Shown here one piece after another: positions 24,756 to 33,376 of a stretch of 64,000 nt of DNA (the stretch's first letter is position 1; each line of letters begins with the position of its first letter). Source of the DNA: JANRLT01 sp041736895. GTDB taxonomy: Bacteria; Planctomycetota; Planctomycetia; Pirellulales; JALHPA01. The position numbers and the translations under genes were made by a program. The notes beneath the pieces were generated by a model. It saw nothing but the letters and a program-made list of their open reading frames with translations. It was not told the DNA's origin and did no database searches. The DNA lies in contig JBGSSS010000208.1 in NCBI GenBank assembly GCA_041736895.1, positions 1 to 64,000 of the forward strand, in the 5' to 3' direction.

Positions 24756-26108
24756 TTACCGATTAATCGGCTGTGCCGGCGGCACTGTCGGCTGGCTTAA
24801 ACGCGTGGCGATCTTGCGTCCCAGTAGTTGCAGGGCATCGACAACTTGCTCGAACGTGACGCGCTCTTCGACACGCTGTTTCAGGAAGGCATGAATTTCG
24901 TCGTACATGTCGATCGACGTATCGACGAGCTTGTTCGCGCCCTTGCGATATGCGCCGATGCTGATCAGGTCTTCGTGATCGCGGTGCGCGGCCAAAACTT
25001 GCCGCACCAATTGCGCGGCGTTTTGTTGGTCTTGCGGCACAATGTCGTTCATCAACCGGCTCAGGCTCTGCAGCACGTCGATCGCCGGATAATGCCCGCG
25101 CGAGGCGATCTTGCGCGAGAGCCAGGTATGGCCATCGAGCAGCCCGCGGACGGTGTCGGCGATCGGTTCTTGCGGATCGTCGCCTTCGACGAGGACCGAG
25201 TAAAAGGCAGTAATGCTCCCGAGCGGCGAACGGCCCGAGCGTTCAACCAAGCGCGGCAAGAGCGAAAACACCGAAGGCGGATAACCGCGCGTCGTTGGCG
25301 GTTCGCCGGCGGCGAGACCAATCTCGCGTTGAGCCATCGCGATACGCGTGACCGAGTCCATGAGCAAGAGGACGTCCTTGCCCTGGTCGCGGAAATATTC
25401 GGCGATCGTTGTCGCGGTCATCGCCGCTTTGACACGGCGGAGTGCCGGCTCATCGCTCGTCGCGACGACGACGACACTACGGGCAAGGCCTTCAGGACCC
25501 AGATCGCGTTCGAGAAAGTCATTGACCTCGCGGCCGCGTTCGCCGATCAGGGCGATGACGTTGACGTTGGCCGTGGTGTAGCGGGACATCATCCCGAGCG
25601 TGACGCTTTTGCCGACGCCGGAGCCAGCGAAGATGCCCATCCGCTGGCCTTTGCCGCAACACAGCAAGCTATCGATCGTGCGAATGCCGGTGCCGAGCGG
25701 CTTGTCGATGCGCGGACGTGACGTCGATGGCGGCGGATCGCGGTCGATTTCCATGCGCTCCGGCAGCGCCGGTTGCGGACGCCCGTCGATGCAGCGGCCT
25801 TCGGCATCGACAACCCGGCCAAGCAGCGAGGGTCCGACGCGCAGCCAGCGCGCCGTGCGCAGCAGTTTTGCGCGATTGCCCCGGCGGACGCCTTGCATGC
25901 TGCTCAAGGGATAAAGCAACGTCAGCTCATCGCGGAAGCCAATGACTTCGGCTCGGACCGGTTCTTGCGTTTCGCGTTCGATCTCAACCAGCGCGCCGAC
26001 CGGCGCGGGAAAGTCGGCCACGGCGATGGTCATGCCGACCGTCCGCACCACACTGCCCGTGAGGTGCGTCGGCATGATCCGTTCGAGATGGTCGAGCATT
26101 GCTTGCAT
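24756..26108 (-). CDS. fliI: Flagellum-specific ATPase FliI
   Basis: The 450 aa product is the usual length for FliI. It has Walker A GSGVGKS (about 159-165), Walker B VLLLMDSVTR (about 240-250), the AQREIGLAAGEPPTTRGYPP signature and a SLLPRLVERSG segment. FliI is an F1-beta-like ATPase that unfolds and delivers substrates to the export gate. It lies between fliH and fliJ. The start MQAMLDHLERIM is the only one consistent with the N-terminal beta barrel. Confidence 0.97.
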   Translation of the reverse strand: MQAMLDHLERIMPTHLTGSVVRTVGMTIAVADFPAPVGALVEIERETQEPVRAEVIGFRDELTLLYPLSSMQGVRRGNRAKLLRTARWLRVGPSLLGRVVDAEGRCIDGRPQPALPERMEIDRDPPPSTSRPRIDKPLGTGIRTIDSLLCCGKGQRMGIFAGSGVGKSVTLGMMSRYTTANVNVIALIGERGREVNDFLERDLGPEGLARSVVVVATSDEPALRRVKAAMTATTIAEYFRDQGKDVLLLMDSVTRIAMAQREIGLAAGEPPTTRGYPPSVFSLLPRLVERSGRSPLGSITAFYSVLVEGDDPQEPIADTVRGLLDGHTWLSRKIASRGHYPAIDVLQSLSRLMNDIVPQDQQNAAQLVRQVLAAHRDHEDLISIGAYRKGANKLVDTSIDMYDEIHAFLKQRVEERVTFEQVVDALQLLGRKIATRLSQPTVPPAQPINR

Positions 26109-26112
26109 GGTA

Positions 26113-26260
26113 TTTAGCCCCCGGTCAATGACCGGGGGATTTAGTCGTCGTTCTGAAAATCAATCGTGGATTTGAAACAATTCTTTCGCGTGTCTTCTCT
26201 AACTCAACGATTCAGATCGTCAAATTGTCGGCTCCCCCCCGTCATTGACGGGGGGCTAAA
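26113..26260. repeat. Inverted hairpin doublet, family B
   Basis: Arm 1 is TTTAGCCCCCGGTC-AAT-GACCGGGGG, arm 2 is CCCCCCGTC-ATT-GACGGGGGG followed by CTAAA, about 95 bp apart. It fills the whole spacer between fliH and fliI. The two arms differ by C:G to G:C exchanges that keep each hairpin paired. Confidence 0.87.
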
Positions 26261-26263
26261 AAG

Positions 26264-26932
26264 TTAATCCTCATTGCCACCAACCAACTCACTGACCAAT
26301 CGTTCCAACTGCACTTCGATCCGCTGATCGATCTCGCCTTGTTCGGTCAGCACACGGCAGCCGCCGGTCGAGATCGAGGCGTCGGGCACGAACTCGACTT
26401 GGCTGATGCGGCTGAACTCATTGGCCAGACGATCTGTTTGCTTGCCAAGCGCCGCGTGATCCGCCGGATTGAGCAGTACGCGTGCCTTGGTCGTCCCTGA
26501 AGCAAGCTCCAATGCTTCACGAATCAACGCCACGGATGCCGTGGGATCTTGGCTCAATTCGCGGCGCAGAATTTTCTCGGCCATCCGCGCTGCCAGCCGA
26601 ACGCCGGCCTCTTCCCACTGCCGCAGCCAGGCCTGCTTTGCATCTTGCAAATCGGCGACTACTTTGCTCAGTGCCGGTAGCAACGTTGTCATCCGCTGGC
26701 CGACTTTTTCGTCGAGCGTCTTCTCAGCCGCGACTTGCGCCGACTTGCGGCCTTCTTCTTGCGACTTGGACTTGATCAGGTCTGCTTGCTTTTGCGCTTC
26801 GACGACGATCTGCGCTGCTTGGATGCGTGTCTGTTCCAGGTACTTGCCCGCCTGTTGCGTCAAGTCTTCGAAATTGAACGCGATTTGTTGGATCGCGGCA
26901 TTCGAAGGCGATGCTTTGATGACACTGGCCAT
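26264..26932 (-). CDS. fliH: Flagellar export ATPase regulator FliH
   Basis: The 222 aa product has an N-terminal coiled coil (about 25-110, with AAQIVVEAQKQADLIKSKSQ) and a C-terminal V-ATPase-E-like globular domain (about 115-215, KILRRELSQDPTASVALIREALEL split over two helices, then GGCRVLTEQGEIDQRIEVQL). FliH is the peripheral stalk that holds FliI in check and docks it at the C-ring. It lies between fliG and fliI in the canonical order. Confidence 0.92.
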   Translation of the reverse strand: MASVIKASPSNAAIQQIAFNFEDLTQQAGKYLEQTRIQAAQIVVEAQKQADLIKSKSQEEGRKSAQVAAEKTLDEKVGQRMTTLLPALSKVVADLQDAKQAWLRQWEEAGVRLAARMAEKILRRELSQDPTASVALIREALELASGTTKARVLLNPADHAALGKQTDRLANEFSRISQVEFVPDASISTGGCRVLTEQGEIDQRIEVQLERLVSELVGGNED

Positions 26933-26986
26933 GCGGGCAGGAGGGGTTGGGGATTCGGGCTTCGTGAAAACAAAATTCAGTTACAA

Positions 26987-28099
26987 TCACGCCGCTTGTC
27001 TGCGCCGCGCGGTCATCTTCAAATAACCCAAACTCGCTGCGACGCGAGTCAGTTCTTGCTGCGCGGCTTCGGCTTGCTCGCGGCGAACAGGTCCGAGTTC
27101 GGCCAACGCGCGTTGCAGGAGCTTGGCTTGTCCACGCGGCAGGTTCCGTCCGATCCGTTCGACAACGTTCGGCTCGACACCAGCGAGGGCAAGGACAACA
27201 TGCTCGGTCTCGGCTTGCTGTAGGACCGCAAGCAATTGCTTGTCCGTGAGGGCCAGCACGCGATCCAATTCAACTGCCCGCGTTGATAGAGTCATGGGCA
27301 AGATGTCGGGTAACTCATCGAGCTTCGCTTGCGTCATAGCCGCGTTAGCGGATTTCTCCGAAGACCGTTTTCGTTGTAACCCTGCGGTCAATTCTTGCTG
27401 ATATTGAGCCAGATTTTGCAGGATTTGCTGCTCGGATGTCTCGCGCGATTCAGCCAAAATTCCGGCCAAGCGATTCATGCCCGTCACGCGGCGGCGTTGC
27501 TTGCGCAGTTGTTCATCGAGTTGCTTGGCGAACGAGGCCGCAAGCTCTTCGATCACCGCGGCATCCATGTCGTCGAGATCGACGATGCGACGAGCGACTT
27601 CGGCTTGCTGCGGCGCGGGGAGTTGTTCGAGCACCGCCGCCGCGCGGCGCGGTGGCAAGTGCGCAAGCACCACGGCCATTGTCTGCGGATGCTCGCGAAG
27701 CAGTGCTTCGCACAGTACCTTCGGCTCCAATTCGCTCAAGAACCCAAACGGATTAGCACTGCCATCACGATTCGACCAGCCGGCGGTGTAAGCTTCGTTC
27801 ATCGGTTCGTGGTGGGGACTCAAGTCGAGTTCAACGCCGCTGACTTTGGCCGTAATCGTTGCTGCTTCCGCTTGCGCGGAAGCTGTTGTTCCCGGTGTCT
27901 TCGCCGCGAAGAATTCTTGCAGCACTTCCTTTTGAAGTTCCGGATCGATCTCGTCGAGTTCGAGTATTTGATCACGCACCTGGCGAGCTTGCGCTTCACT
28001 CATTTGTTCCAGCAGCTTGTCCGCGCTCGCATCGTCGAGCGCCGAGATCAAGATCGCGGCCTTACGGATTGGACTCAAGTTGGCAACAGCTTCGGGCAT
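26987..28099 (-). CDS. fliG: Flagellar motor switch protein FliG
   Basis: The 370 aa product is slightly longer than usual. The N-terminal domain begins LSPIRKAAILISALDDASAD, the middle domain contains the PPRRAAAVLEQLPAPQQAEV helix pair (EHPQ-type motif EHPQTMAVVLAHL), and the C-terminal torque domain ends GPVRREQAEAAQQELTRVAA. FliG links the MS ring (FliF) to FliM/FliN and contacts the stators. A linker of about 50 residues around 205-250 (KQLDEQLRKQRRRVTGMNRL) is longer and more charged than in E. coli. It lies between fliF and fliH. Confidence 0.95.
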   Translation of the reverse strand: MPEAVANLSPIRKAAILISALDDASADKLLEQMSEAQARQVRDQILELDEIDPELQKEVLQEFFAAKTPGTTASAQAEAATITAKVSGVELDLSPHHEPMNEAYTAGWSNRDGSANPFGFLSELEPKVLCEALLREHPQTMAVVLAHLPPRRAAAVLEQLPAPQQAEVARRIVDLDDMDAAVIEELAASFAKQLDEQLRKQRRRVTGMNRLAGILAESRETSEQQILQNLAQYQQELTAGLQRKRSSEKSANAAMTQAKLDELPDILPMTLSTRAVELDRVLALTDKQLLAVLQQAETEHVVLALAGVEPNVVERIGRNLPRGQAKLLQRALAELGPVRREQAEAAQQELTRVAASLGYLKMTARRRQAA

Positions 28100-28186
28100 G
28101 TTTCAGGCTTTGATTTCGGGAGCGGTCAAAGGTTCGGCGTCAAACGGGTCTTGCTTGCAATGCGGGTTGATTATTCAGCTTGCTGC

Positions 28187-29881
28187 TTAGCCCGGGCTGG
28201 TAATCCAGCTCCGAATGATATTCGCCGCGGTGTCGGGATCTTCGCGAACGATTTCGACGAGTTCATCACGGAGATTGCCCGTGCCTTTGGTCCGTCGTGC
28301 TAAGCGCTTGGCTGGGACTGCGGTATCCGCCGGCGTCGCTGAAACCTCGCCAGAATTCACCGCGGCGGTCGCGGCGTTCGTAATTGCCGGTGTTTCCGCT
28401 TCTGTTGCTGCCGGTGTTGGAACGCCTTTCAGCAGACCGCGAAGCATCAACAACCCGATCAACGCAAAGACTCCGGTAGCAATCGTGCTGCTGTTGCTCT
28501 TGGCCCAAGCGAGGGCCGTTTCGCTGAATTGCGTTTCGGGGAGTTCGGGCTGCGTGATTTGCTGGAACGTGTTGATGACGACATCGCCGATTGAGCCCCG
28601 ATCGGGATTTTCGATATCACGCGGGGGCAACAGCTTGGCAATGTAGCCACGCAGCAATTCGCCTTCGGTTTTGACGAGCGTTTCCATCTCAGCCGCTGTC
28701 GGAGTTTTAGCCTGATCATTGGCGGATGTATTTCGTTCTTTCCAAATCTTTTCGTAATAGGCGTAGGGAACGCCAACTGAAATGCTGACGAGTTTGGGCG
28801 TTAATCCGGCGCGTCGAGTGACAATTTCGCTGCCGCCCGGCATGAATTTATTGTTGACTGAAGTTAACTCTTTCTCAGCGCGGCCACTCGTCGTCGCGCC
28901 AGCATTTAGGCTCGCGGCTTGATTGCTGAAGCCCCCTTGGGCCGAGGGACCAGGCCGTCCTCCGGGGCCTGGTGAGACTTGAGTGCTTATTTCGCTTGTT
29001 TCATGCTGCAGAACTTGAAAGGCCTTGGAATCGAGACTCAGTTTTCGCTCAGTATGATCGAGATCGTTGTTGAGGATCACATTGCAGTTGACAACGGCTC
29101 CGGGTACATAGCTCAGCGCATTTTGAACTTTGCGCGTCCAGTCTTGCTCGTAAGCTTGTTTTGTTAGAAGTGTTGGATCTTGGCTTCCGCTCAGCAATTC
29201 CCCCGGACGTCCTACCGGATAGGAGCGATTATTCTTGAGATCGATGACGGCAATGCTCTCGGGCTTCATGCCGGCGAAGGCCCCGGCGACCAATTGTCGA
29301 ATCGCCTGGACGCGCGTCTCTTCGAGAGGGATTGAACCGATCGTTTCGACGGAGACCGAAGCAGTGAAGAGCTTCGTGTTTTTCAAGCCGCCTTCCACAC
29401 TTGTGTCGAACATGACTGCAGCGCGGCTGATGCCTTGCATCTTGCCGATGATTTGGGCAAGTTCCATTTCCCGGCCATGTTTCATTCGCTGCGACTGCTT
29501 CTCTTTGTTCGAGAAGATGTCGTTGGTATCGAGGGCTTTGCTGATATGCGATCCATAGGTCGCCGGCATCGCTTGGCCATCGGCGAGTGCCGCCATGTAC
29601 GTCGATTCTTCGCCGCGCGGAACGCGGATGCGATTGCCTTCGGTCGAGTAGTTCTTGAGACTAGCCTTGCCGAACGCTGCTTCGATATTCGGCAACTCGG
29701 CGGCCGTCACCGGTTCGCCGCCGAAGAGAAACGCCTCGGGTGCCGCGGTTTGGCGATTGAAGAGATACGCCAAACTGATCACGACGACCAACAGCAGCAA
29801 GCCCGCAACGACGCGCGCGCCGAGCGACAGCGTGCGAAAGACGTTGTTGAATTGATTGACCGCGTTGTTGAGAAAGCCCAT
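28187..29881 (-). CDS. fliF: Flagellar MS-ring protein FliF
   Basis: The 564 aa product has a first membrane helix at about 22-42 (ARVVAGLLLLVVVISLAYLF) and then the YscJ/FliF ring-building domains. A disordered Pro/Gly/Ser-rich periplasmic loop (about 290-345) precedes a second membrane helix at about 465-485. The cytoplasmic tail ends LVEIVREDPDTAANIIRSWI, the FliG-binding helix. FliF is the first basal-body structure to assemble. It is the expected length, and fliG follows directly. Confidence 0.96.
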   Translation of the reverse strand: MGFLNNAVNQFNNVFRTLSLGARVVAGLLLLVVVISLAYLFNRQTAAPEAFLFGGEPVTAAELPNIEAAFGKASLKNYSTEGNRIRVPRGEESTYMAALADGQAMPATYGSHISKALDTNDIFSNKEKQSQRMKHGREMELAQIIGKMQGISRAAVMFDTSVEGGLKNTKLFTASVSVETIGSIPLEETRVQAIRQLVAGAFAGMKPESIAVIDLKNNRSYPVGRPGELLSGSQDPTLLTKQAYEQDWTRKVQNALSYVPGAVVNCNVILNNDLDHTERKLSLDSKAFQVLQHETSEISTQVSPGPGGRPGPSAQGGFSNQAASLNAGATTSGRAEKELTSVNNKFMPGGSEIVTRRAGLTPKLVSISVGVPYAYYEKIWKERNTSANDQAKTPTAAEMETLVKTEGELLRGYIAKLLPPRDIENPDRGSIGDVVINTFQQITQPELPETQFSETALAWAKSNSSTIATGVFALIGLLMLRGLLKGVPTPAATEAETPAITNAATAAVNSGEVSATPADTAVPAKRLARRTKGTGNLRDELVEIVREDPDTAANIIRSWITSPG

Positions 29882-29974
29882 CCGTTGACTCTCCGTGTCA
29901 TCGTTCTCGGGTCAAGTTCCGCATCCATGCGGGACTCCTGCTGCACTCACTCGTCGCTGCACTTCTTGAATTCT

Positions 29975-29999
29975 CCAAGGAGGTAAACTCCTTGGCTTT
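29975..29999. repeat. Hairpin repeat, family C variant
   Basis: CCAAGGAG-GTAAA-CTCCTTGGCTTT in the fliE-fliF spacer. It keeps the family C layout with a TAAA loop and three substituted base pairs. Confidence 0.78.
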
Positions 30000-30028
30000 G
30001 TATTTGCTTCTTACTTCTTGCTTCTTAC

Positions 30029-30346
30029 TCACACACGGATATTCTTCAGCTCATCGTACGCCGCGACGAGTTTGTTGCGGATTTGCATCATCGTGCGAAA
30101 CGCGAGGTCCGCCTTCTGCACCGCGGTCAGCACTTCGGCCGGATTGGCGTTGCCGCCGGTGAAGAGCGATTCGACCGCTTGGTCGGCGTCTTGCTGCAAC
30201 GAGTTGACTTCTTGCAGCGAGTTGCTGAGCGCTTCGCCGAACGAAGGACCGTCGGCCACTTTGGTATTGTTCGTTCCGCCGAGCGAGCCGAGCTGGCCCA
30301 GCGTTCCTGGCGAAAAACTTTGGATTGTGTTCATTGTCGTTTTCAC
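30029..30346 (-). CDS. fliE: Flagellar MS-ring/rod junction protein FliE
   Basis: The 105 aa product is the standard length. The C-terminal part (VLTAVQKADLAFRTMMQIRN followed by KLVAAYDELKNIRV) is the conserved FliE signature, and FGEALSNSLQEVNSLQQDAD precedes it. FliE links the FliF ring to the proximal rod. It lies between flgC and fliF. A -24/-12-like site about 60-80 bp upstream may start a unit here. Confidence 0.94.
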   Translation of the reverse strand: MKTTMNTIQSFSPGTLGQLGSLGGTNNTKVADGPSFGEALSNSLQEVNSLQQDADQAVESLFTGGNANPAEVLTAVQKADLAFRTMMQIRNKLVAAYDELKNIRV

Positions 30347-30348
30347 TT

Positions 30349-30444
30349 TTTAGCCCCCCGTCAATGACGGGGGGAAATGCACTGGGATTCACTGACGAGT
30401 GCTGATCTGCAACGCGTGTTCCCCCCGGTCATTGACCGGGGGCT
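30349..30444. repeat. Inverted hairpin doublet, family B
   Basis: Arm 1 (30349-30374) is TAGCCCCCCGTC-AAT-GACGGGGGG, arm 2 (30421-30444) is CCCCCCGGTC-ATT-GACCGGGGGCT. It fills the spacer between flgC and fliE. Confidence 0.87.
30407..30424 (-). promoter_or_regulatory. Candidate sigma-54 promoter of fliE
   Basis: The minus strand reads GGGAACACGCGTTGCA, with GG (30422-30421) and GC (30410-30409) ten bases apart and a perfect TTGCA -12 half. The -24 half overlaps the G-run of a family B hairpin, so chance is a real alternative. Confidence 0.35.
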
Positions 30445-30458
30445 CATGGGATTGTTGT

Positions 30459-30881
30459 TTAGCCCAGGATTTTCAGCGTCATCGAACTGAGCGACTTGGT
30501 CATTTCGATCACTCCGACGTTGGCTTCGTAAGCGCGGGTCGCTTCGAGCGCGTCGACCGATTGTTCGACCATGTCGATGTCGGGATAGGCGACCCAGCCT
30601 TTGCGGGGGCCTTCTTTCACCGCGTCGGGATGGCCGGGCTGGAACTTCCAGCGCGGCTCTTGTTGGGCGATCTCGACGCTGTCGACTTTTACGCCATGAG
30701 CTCCTTCGGGAGTACTCACCGCGTTGTCGGTTTTGAAGACAGTGAAGCGCGGCTGATAAGGCATCGCTTCGCCCGCTTCGTTATGCGTCGTATTCATGTT
30801 GGCGATATTGCCGGCGACGGCGTTCAAACGCATGCGCTGCGCAACAAGAGCACTGGTGCTGACATCGAGCGCGGAAAACAT
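30459..30881 (-). CDS. flgC: Proximal rod protein FlgC
   Basis: The 140 aa product is the usual size. The N-terminal rod motif ALVAQRMRLNAVAGNIANMN and the C-terminal motif DMVEQSVDALEATRAYEANV identify FlgC. FlgB, FlgC and FlgF make the proximal rod. It lies between flgB and fliE in the classical flgB-flgC-fliE order. The ATG is preceded by a purine-rich stretch (CACTCGGAGGTC), a plausible ribosome binding site. Confidence 0.95.
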   Translation of the reverse strand: MFSALDVSTSALVAQRMRLNAVAGNIANMNTTHNEAGEAMPYQPRFTVFKTDNAVSTPEGAHGVKVDSVEIAQQEPRWKFQPGHPDAVKEGPRKGWVAYPDIDMVEQSVDALEATRAYEANVGVIEMTKSLSSMTLKILG

Positions 30882-31013
30882 CGAGACCTCCGAGTGATAA
30901 CTCGTGGCAAAAATTCATCATTCCCTAAAGTAGGGCGGCGAATTATGCCGATGTTGGGCGATTCGCGAAAGATCGTTTCACAACGATCGCAGCAGAGAGA
31001 TTGCTAGCAGCCT

Positions 31014-31090
31014 GTAGCCAAAGTCGTGAGACTTTGGACGAGCGACGCAGGTCCCGGCGCAAGCATCCAAGGTCTCACGACCTTGGCTAC
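31014..31090. repeat. Inverted hairpin doublet, family A
   Basis: Bounded by GTAGCC and GGCTAC. Arm 1 is CCAAAGTC-GTGA-GACTTTGG, arm 2 CCAAGGTC-TCAC-GACCTTGG. It begins just after the flgB stop codon. Confidence 0.88.
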
Positions 31091-31096
31091 ATTAGG

Positions 31097-31510
31097 TTAC
31101 GGCCGTTCGGTGATGGCCGCTTGCAGGAGCCGGAACTGGCTGGTCATGATGGTCAGCGCCAGATTGTGTTGCATCTGGTTTTTGCTCAACGCGGCGATCT
31201 GGTGCTCCAGATTCACATCTCCTTCGTCATGCCGTACAAGATTGCCCCATTCCAAGCCATGCTGCCCTGGTTTGCGTAGTTCGGCAAACCCATTGGCCGA
31301 TTCCGCAGCCGACGCACTCCCCATCTTTTGCGCTTCCCACATCGATCGCAATTGATCTTCGAATTGCGCCGTATCGAGGTCCGCCGCCTTGTAACCCGGC
31401 GTATCAAGATTCGCGATGTTACCCGCCAGCAAGTTGTGGCGTGCTTGCGAGAAATTGACGACCTGCTCCAGCAACGGAACAGTGTTGGTTTGCAGCAAGC
31501 CATCGAGCAT
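31097..31510 (-). CDS. flgB: Proximal rod protein FlgB
   Basis: The product is 137 aa from ATG 31510 (MLDGLLQTNTVPLLEQVVNF); the open frame reaches 31543, but the added residues come from a spacer. The rod motif HNLLAGNIANLDTPGYKAAD and the C-terminal ALSKNQMQHNLALTIMTSQF are typical of FlgB. It is the first structural gene after the regulators. A near-perfect -24/-12 promoter lies about 165 bp upstream, so the transcript has a long leader holding a family A hairpin doublet. Confidence 0.94.
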   Translation of the reverse strand: MLDGLLQTNTVPLLEQVVNFSQARHNLLAGNIANLDTPGYKAADLDTAQFEDQLRSMWEAQKMGSASAAESANGFAELRKPGQHGLEWGNLVRHDEGDVNLEHQIAALSKNQMQHNLALTIMTSQFRLLQAAITERP

Positions 31511-31536
31511 CGTGCGCTCTCCGCAAAAAAATCCCT

Positions 31537-31620
31537 TAGCCAAGGTCGTGAGACCTTGGAGGCACTGTGTGTAATCCAGACTTTCACGCGCACATCCAAA
31601 GTCTCACGACTTTGGCTACA
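31537..31620. repeat. Inverted hairpin doublet, family A
   Basis: Arm 1 is TTAGCCAAGGTC-GTGA-GACCTTGG, arm 2 CCAAAGTC-TCAC-GACTTTGGCTAC, spacer 34 bases. It lies in the flgB leader, between the -24/-12 promoter and the start codon. Confidence 0.87.
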
Positions 31621-31673
31621 AAAAATATCCGTGGCGAGTTGTCAAAGAGCGAGTGTTGTCGCTCTTCACTCAA

Positions 31674-31690
31674 TGCAAGCGGGGTGCCAA
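31674..31690 (-). promoter_or_regulatory. Sigma-54 (-24/-12) promoter of flgB
   Basis: The minus strand reads TTGGCACCCCGCTTGCA: the full TTGGCAC -24 half, five bases, then TTGCA, with exact GG-N10-GC spacing (GG 31688-31687, GC 31676-31675). The expected start is near 31663. The sigma-54 response regulator gene begins the preceding cassette, which fits. Confidence 0.8.
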
Positions 31691-31875
31691 TCTTCGCAAA
31701 GCGCGTTATTCGCCCGGCTTGACTGGTCAAGGTTTTCGCTTGTTTTCTCGCCTGTTTCGCTAGTTTTCTGATTCGCAGTCAACGTTACCCAACCGCTTGC
31801 GTCATTGCCGCAAGCGGCAATTATTGCCGATTGTCGTAGGCAAAAAATGCGCTCTCTGATTATTCGCACGGAAAT

Positions 31876-31900
31876 CCCCCCGTCATTGACGGGGGGCTAA
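31876..31900. repeat. Hairpin repeat, family B, single arm
   Basis: CCCCCCGTC-ATT-GACGGGGGGCTAA. On the minus strand it encodes the last residues (LAPRQ) and the TGA stop of the sigma-54 response regulator. Confidence 0.85.
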
Positions 31901-33376
31901 TGGCGACTTTGCCCGCGGGCTATAGCCGTACAACTTCAGCTTCCCTGACAATGTTCGCACACCAATGCCGAGAGCCGTAGCGGTTTTTGCGCGGTGGCCA
32001 TTGAAGCGTTCGAGGGTTGCTTCGATCAACTGTCGTTCCATGTCCTGCATACTCACGTTCGCGGTTACTGATGGCGGTGTCACCGTCAACGTTCGTTCCA
32101 AATTCGCAACGCTTGTATTGCTTGGCGTTGAAACAGTCATCGGGATCGAGATACCGCCCTCGAACAAATCCGCCGGCAGCCAATCTTGGAGCAATTCGGC
32201 CGTGATCGTCGATTCGAGACTCAAGACCGAAGCTCGCGTCATCAGATTTTCCAACTCGCGGACATTCCCAGGCCAGCGATAAGTTTGCAACAACGCCGTG
32301 GCATAGTCGTCGAGTACGCAAGTCTCTCGTTGCAGCCGTGCGGCGGCGCGTTCCAGAAAGAACCTCGCGAGTTCGGGAATATCGTCAGTTCGCTCACGCA
32401 ACGGAGGCAGCGTCAGCGGCACGACGTTCAAGCGAAAATAGAGATCTTCACGGAATCGGCCTTTGCTCGCTTCTTCGCGGAGCAACCGATTGCTCGTCGC
32501 CAGAACGCGCGTATCGACGTTGATCGTTTTGCTCGAGCCGACGCGTTCGAAGCTCCGTTCTTGCAGCACGCGCAGGAGTTTGGCTTGCAGCGATAATTCG
32601 ATTTCCGAAATTTCGTCGAGGAGAATCGTCCCTTTGTGGGCTAATTCAAAGCGGCCAGTGCGAGCTGAGTCCGCGCCGGTGAAGGCACCTTTTTCGTGGC
32701 CAAAGAGTTCGCTCTCCATCAACTGCGCCGACAAGACGGGGCAGTTCAAACTAACGAGCGGTGTGCCCGCGCGATCGCTGCAGGCATGAACCATCCGCGC
32801 GACCATTTCCTTGCCGGTGCCGCTTTCGCCGGTAATGAGCACGGTTTCGTTGGTGCGCGCAACTTGCTGGATGCGTTTGCGCAAGGCCTGCATCTTCTGG
32901 CTCGAGCCGATCAAGCTGGGGTTCGAGTCGAATGCGGACGGACCAGGGAGTTCGGCCTTGTCGAGCAGACGCCCGCGTTCGAGCGCCGCGCCGACAACTC
33001 GTTCGAGTTGTTCGATATTGAATGGTTTTTCGAGGTAATCAAACGCTCCAAGCCGCATCGCTTCGACCGCTGTATGCACCGTGGCGTGCGCGGTGATCAT
33101 GATGATCTGCGCGCCGTGCGGACGCCGCGCGAGCCGGCGGATGAACTCGATGCCCGTCATACCAGGCATCTGCAAGTCGGTAATAATCAAGTCGTACGAG
33201 ACCGATTCCAACTGTTCGAGTGCAATAATTGCGCTGGGGTGGCCGCAGACATGATGGCCGAGCGCGCGGAGGACGTCGAGCAGCGATTCGCGCGCGGCGC
33301 TATTGTCGTCGACGACCATGATTCGGCCCGACAACATGGCGGCGGCATCGGCCGAGATGACTTGAGCGGAACTCAT
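31883..33376 (-). CDS. Sigma-54-dependent response regulator (FleR/FlrC/NtrC type)
   Basis: The product is 497 aa from ATG 33376, whose A-T-G-A overlaps the kinase stop codon. The receiver domain (about 16-130) holds the phosphorylated Asp in DLIITDLQMPGMTG. The AAA+ domain has Walker A GESGTGKE and the sigma-54 loop GAFTGA (HEKGAFTGADSARTG), and a Fis HTH (AKTATALGIGVRTLSGKLKL) comes last. Paired with the overlapping kinase and next to flgB, it most likely activates the -24/-12 promoters of this flagellar block. The C-terminal residues come from a family B hairpin repeat. Confidence 0.94.
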   Translation of the reverse strand: MSSAQVISADAAAMLSGRIMVVDDNSAARESLLDVLRALGHHVCGHPSAIIALEQLESVSYDLIITDLQMPGMTGIEFIRRLARRPHGAQIIMITAHATVHTAVEAMRLGAFDYLEKPFNIEQLERVVGAALERGRLLDKAELPGPSAFDSNPSLIGSSQKMQALRKRIQQVARTNETVLITGESGTGKEMVARMVHACSDRAGTPLVSLNCPVLSAQLMESELFGHEKGAFTGADSARTGRFELAHKGTILLDEISEIELSLQAKLLRVLQERSFERVGSSKTINVDTRVLATSNRLLREEASKGRFREDLYFRLNVVPLTLPPLRERTDDIPELARFFLERAAARLQRETCVLDDYATALLQTYRWPGNVRELENLMTRASVLSLESTITAELLQDWLPADLFEGGISIPMTVSTPSNTSVANLERTLTVTPPSVTANVSMQDMERQLIEATLERFNGHRAKTATALGIGVRTLSGKLKLYGYSPRAKSPLAPRQ

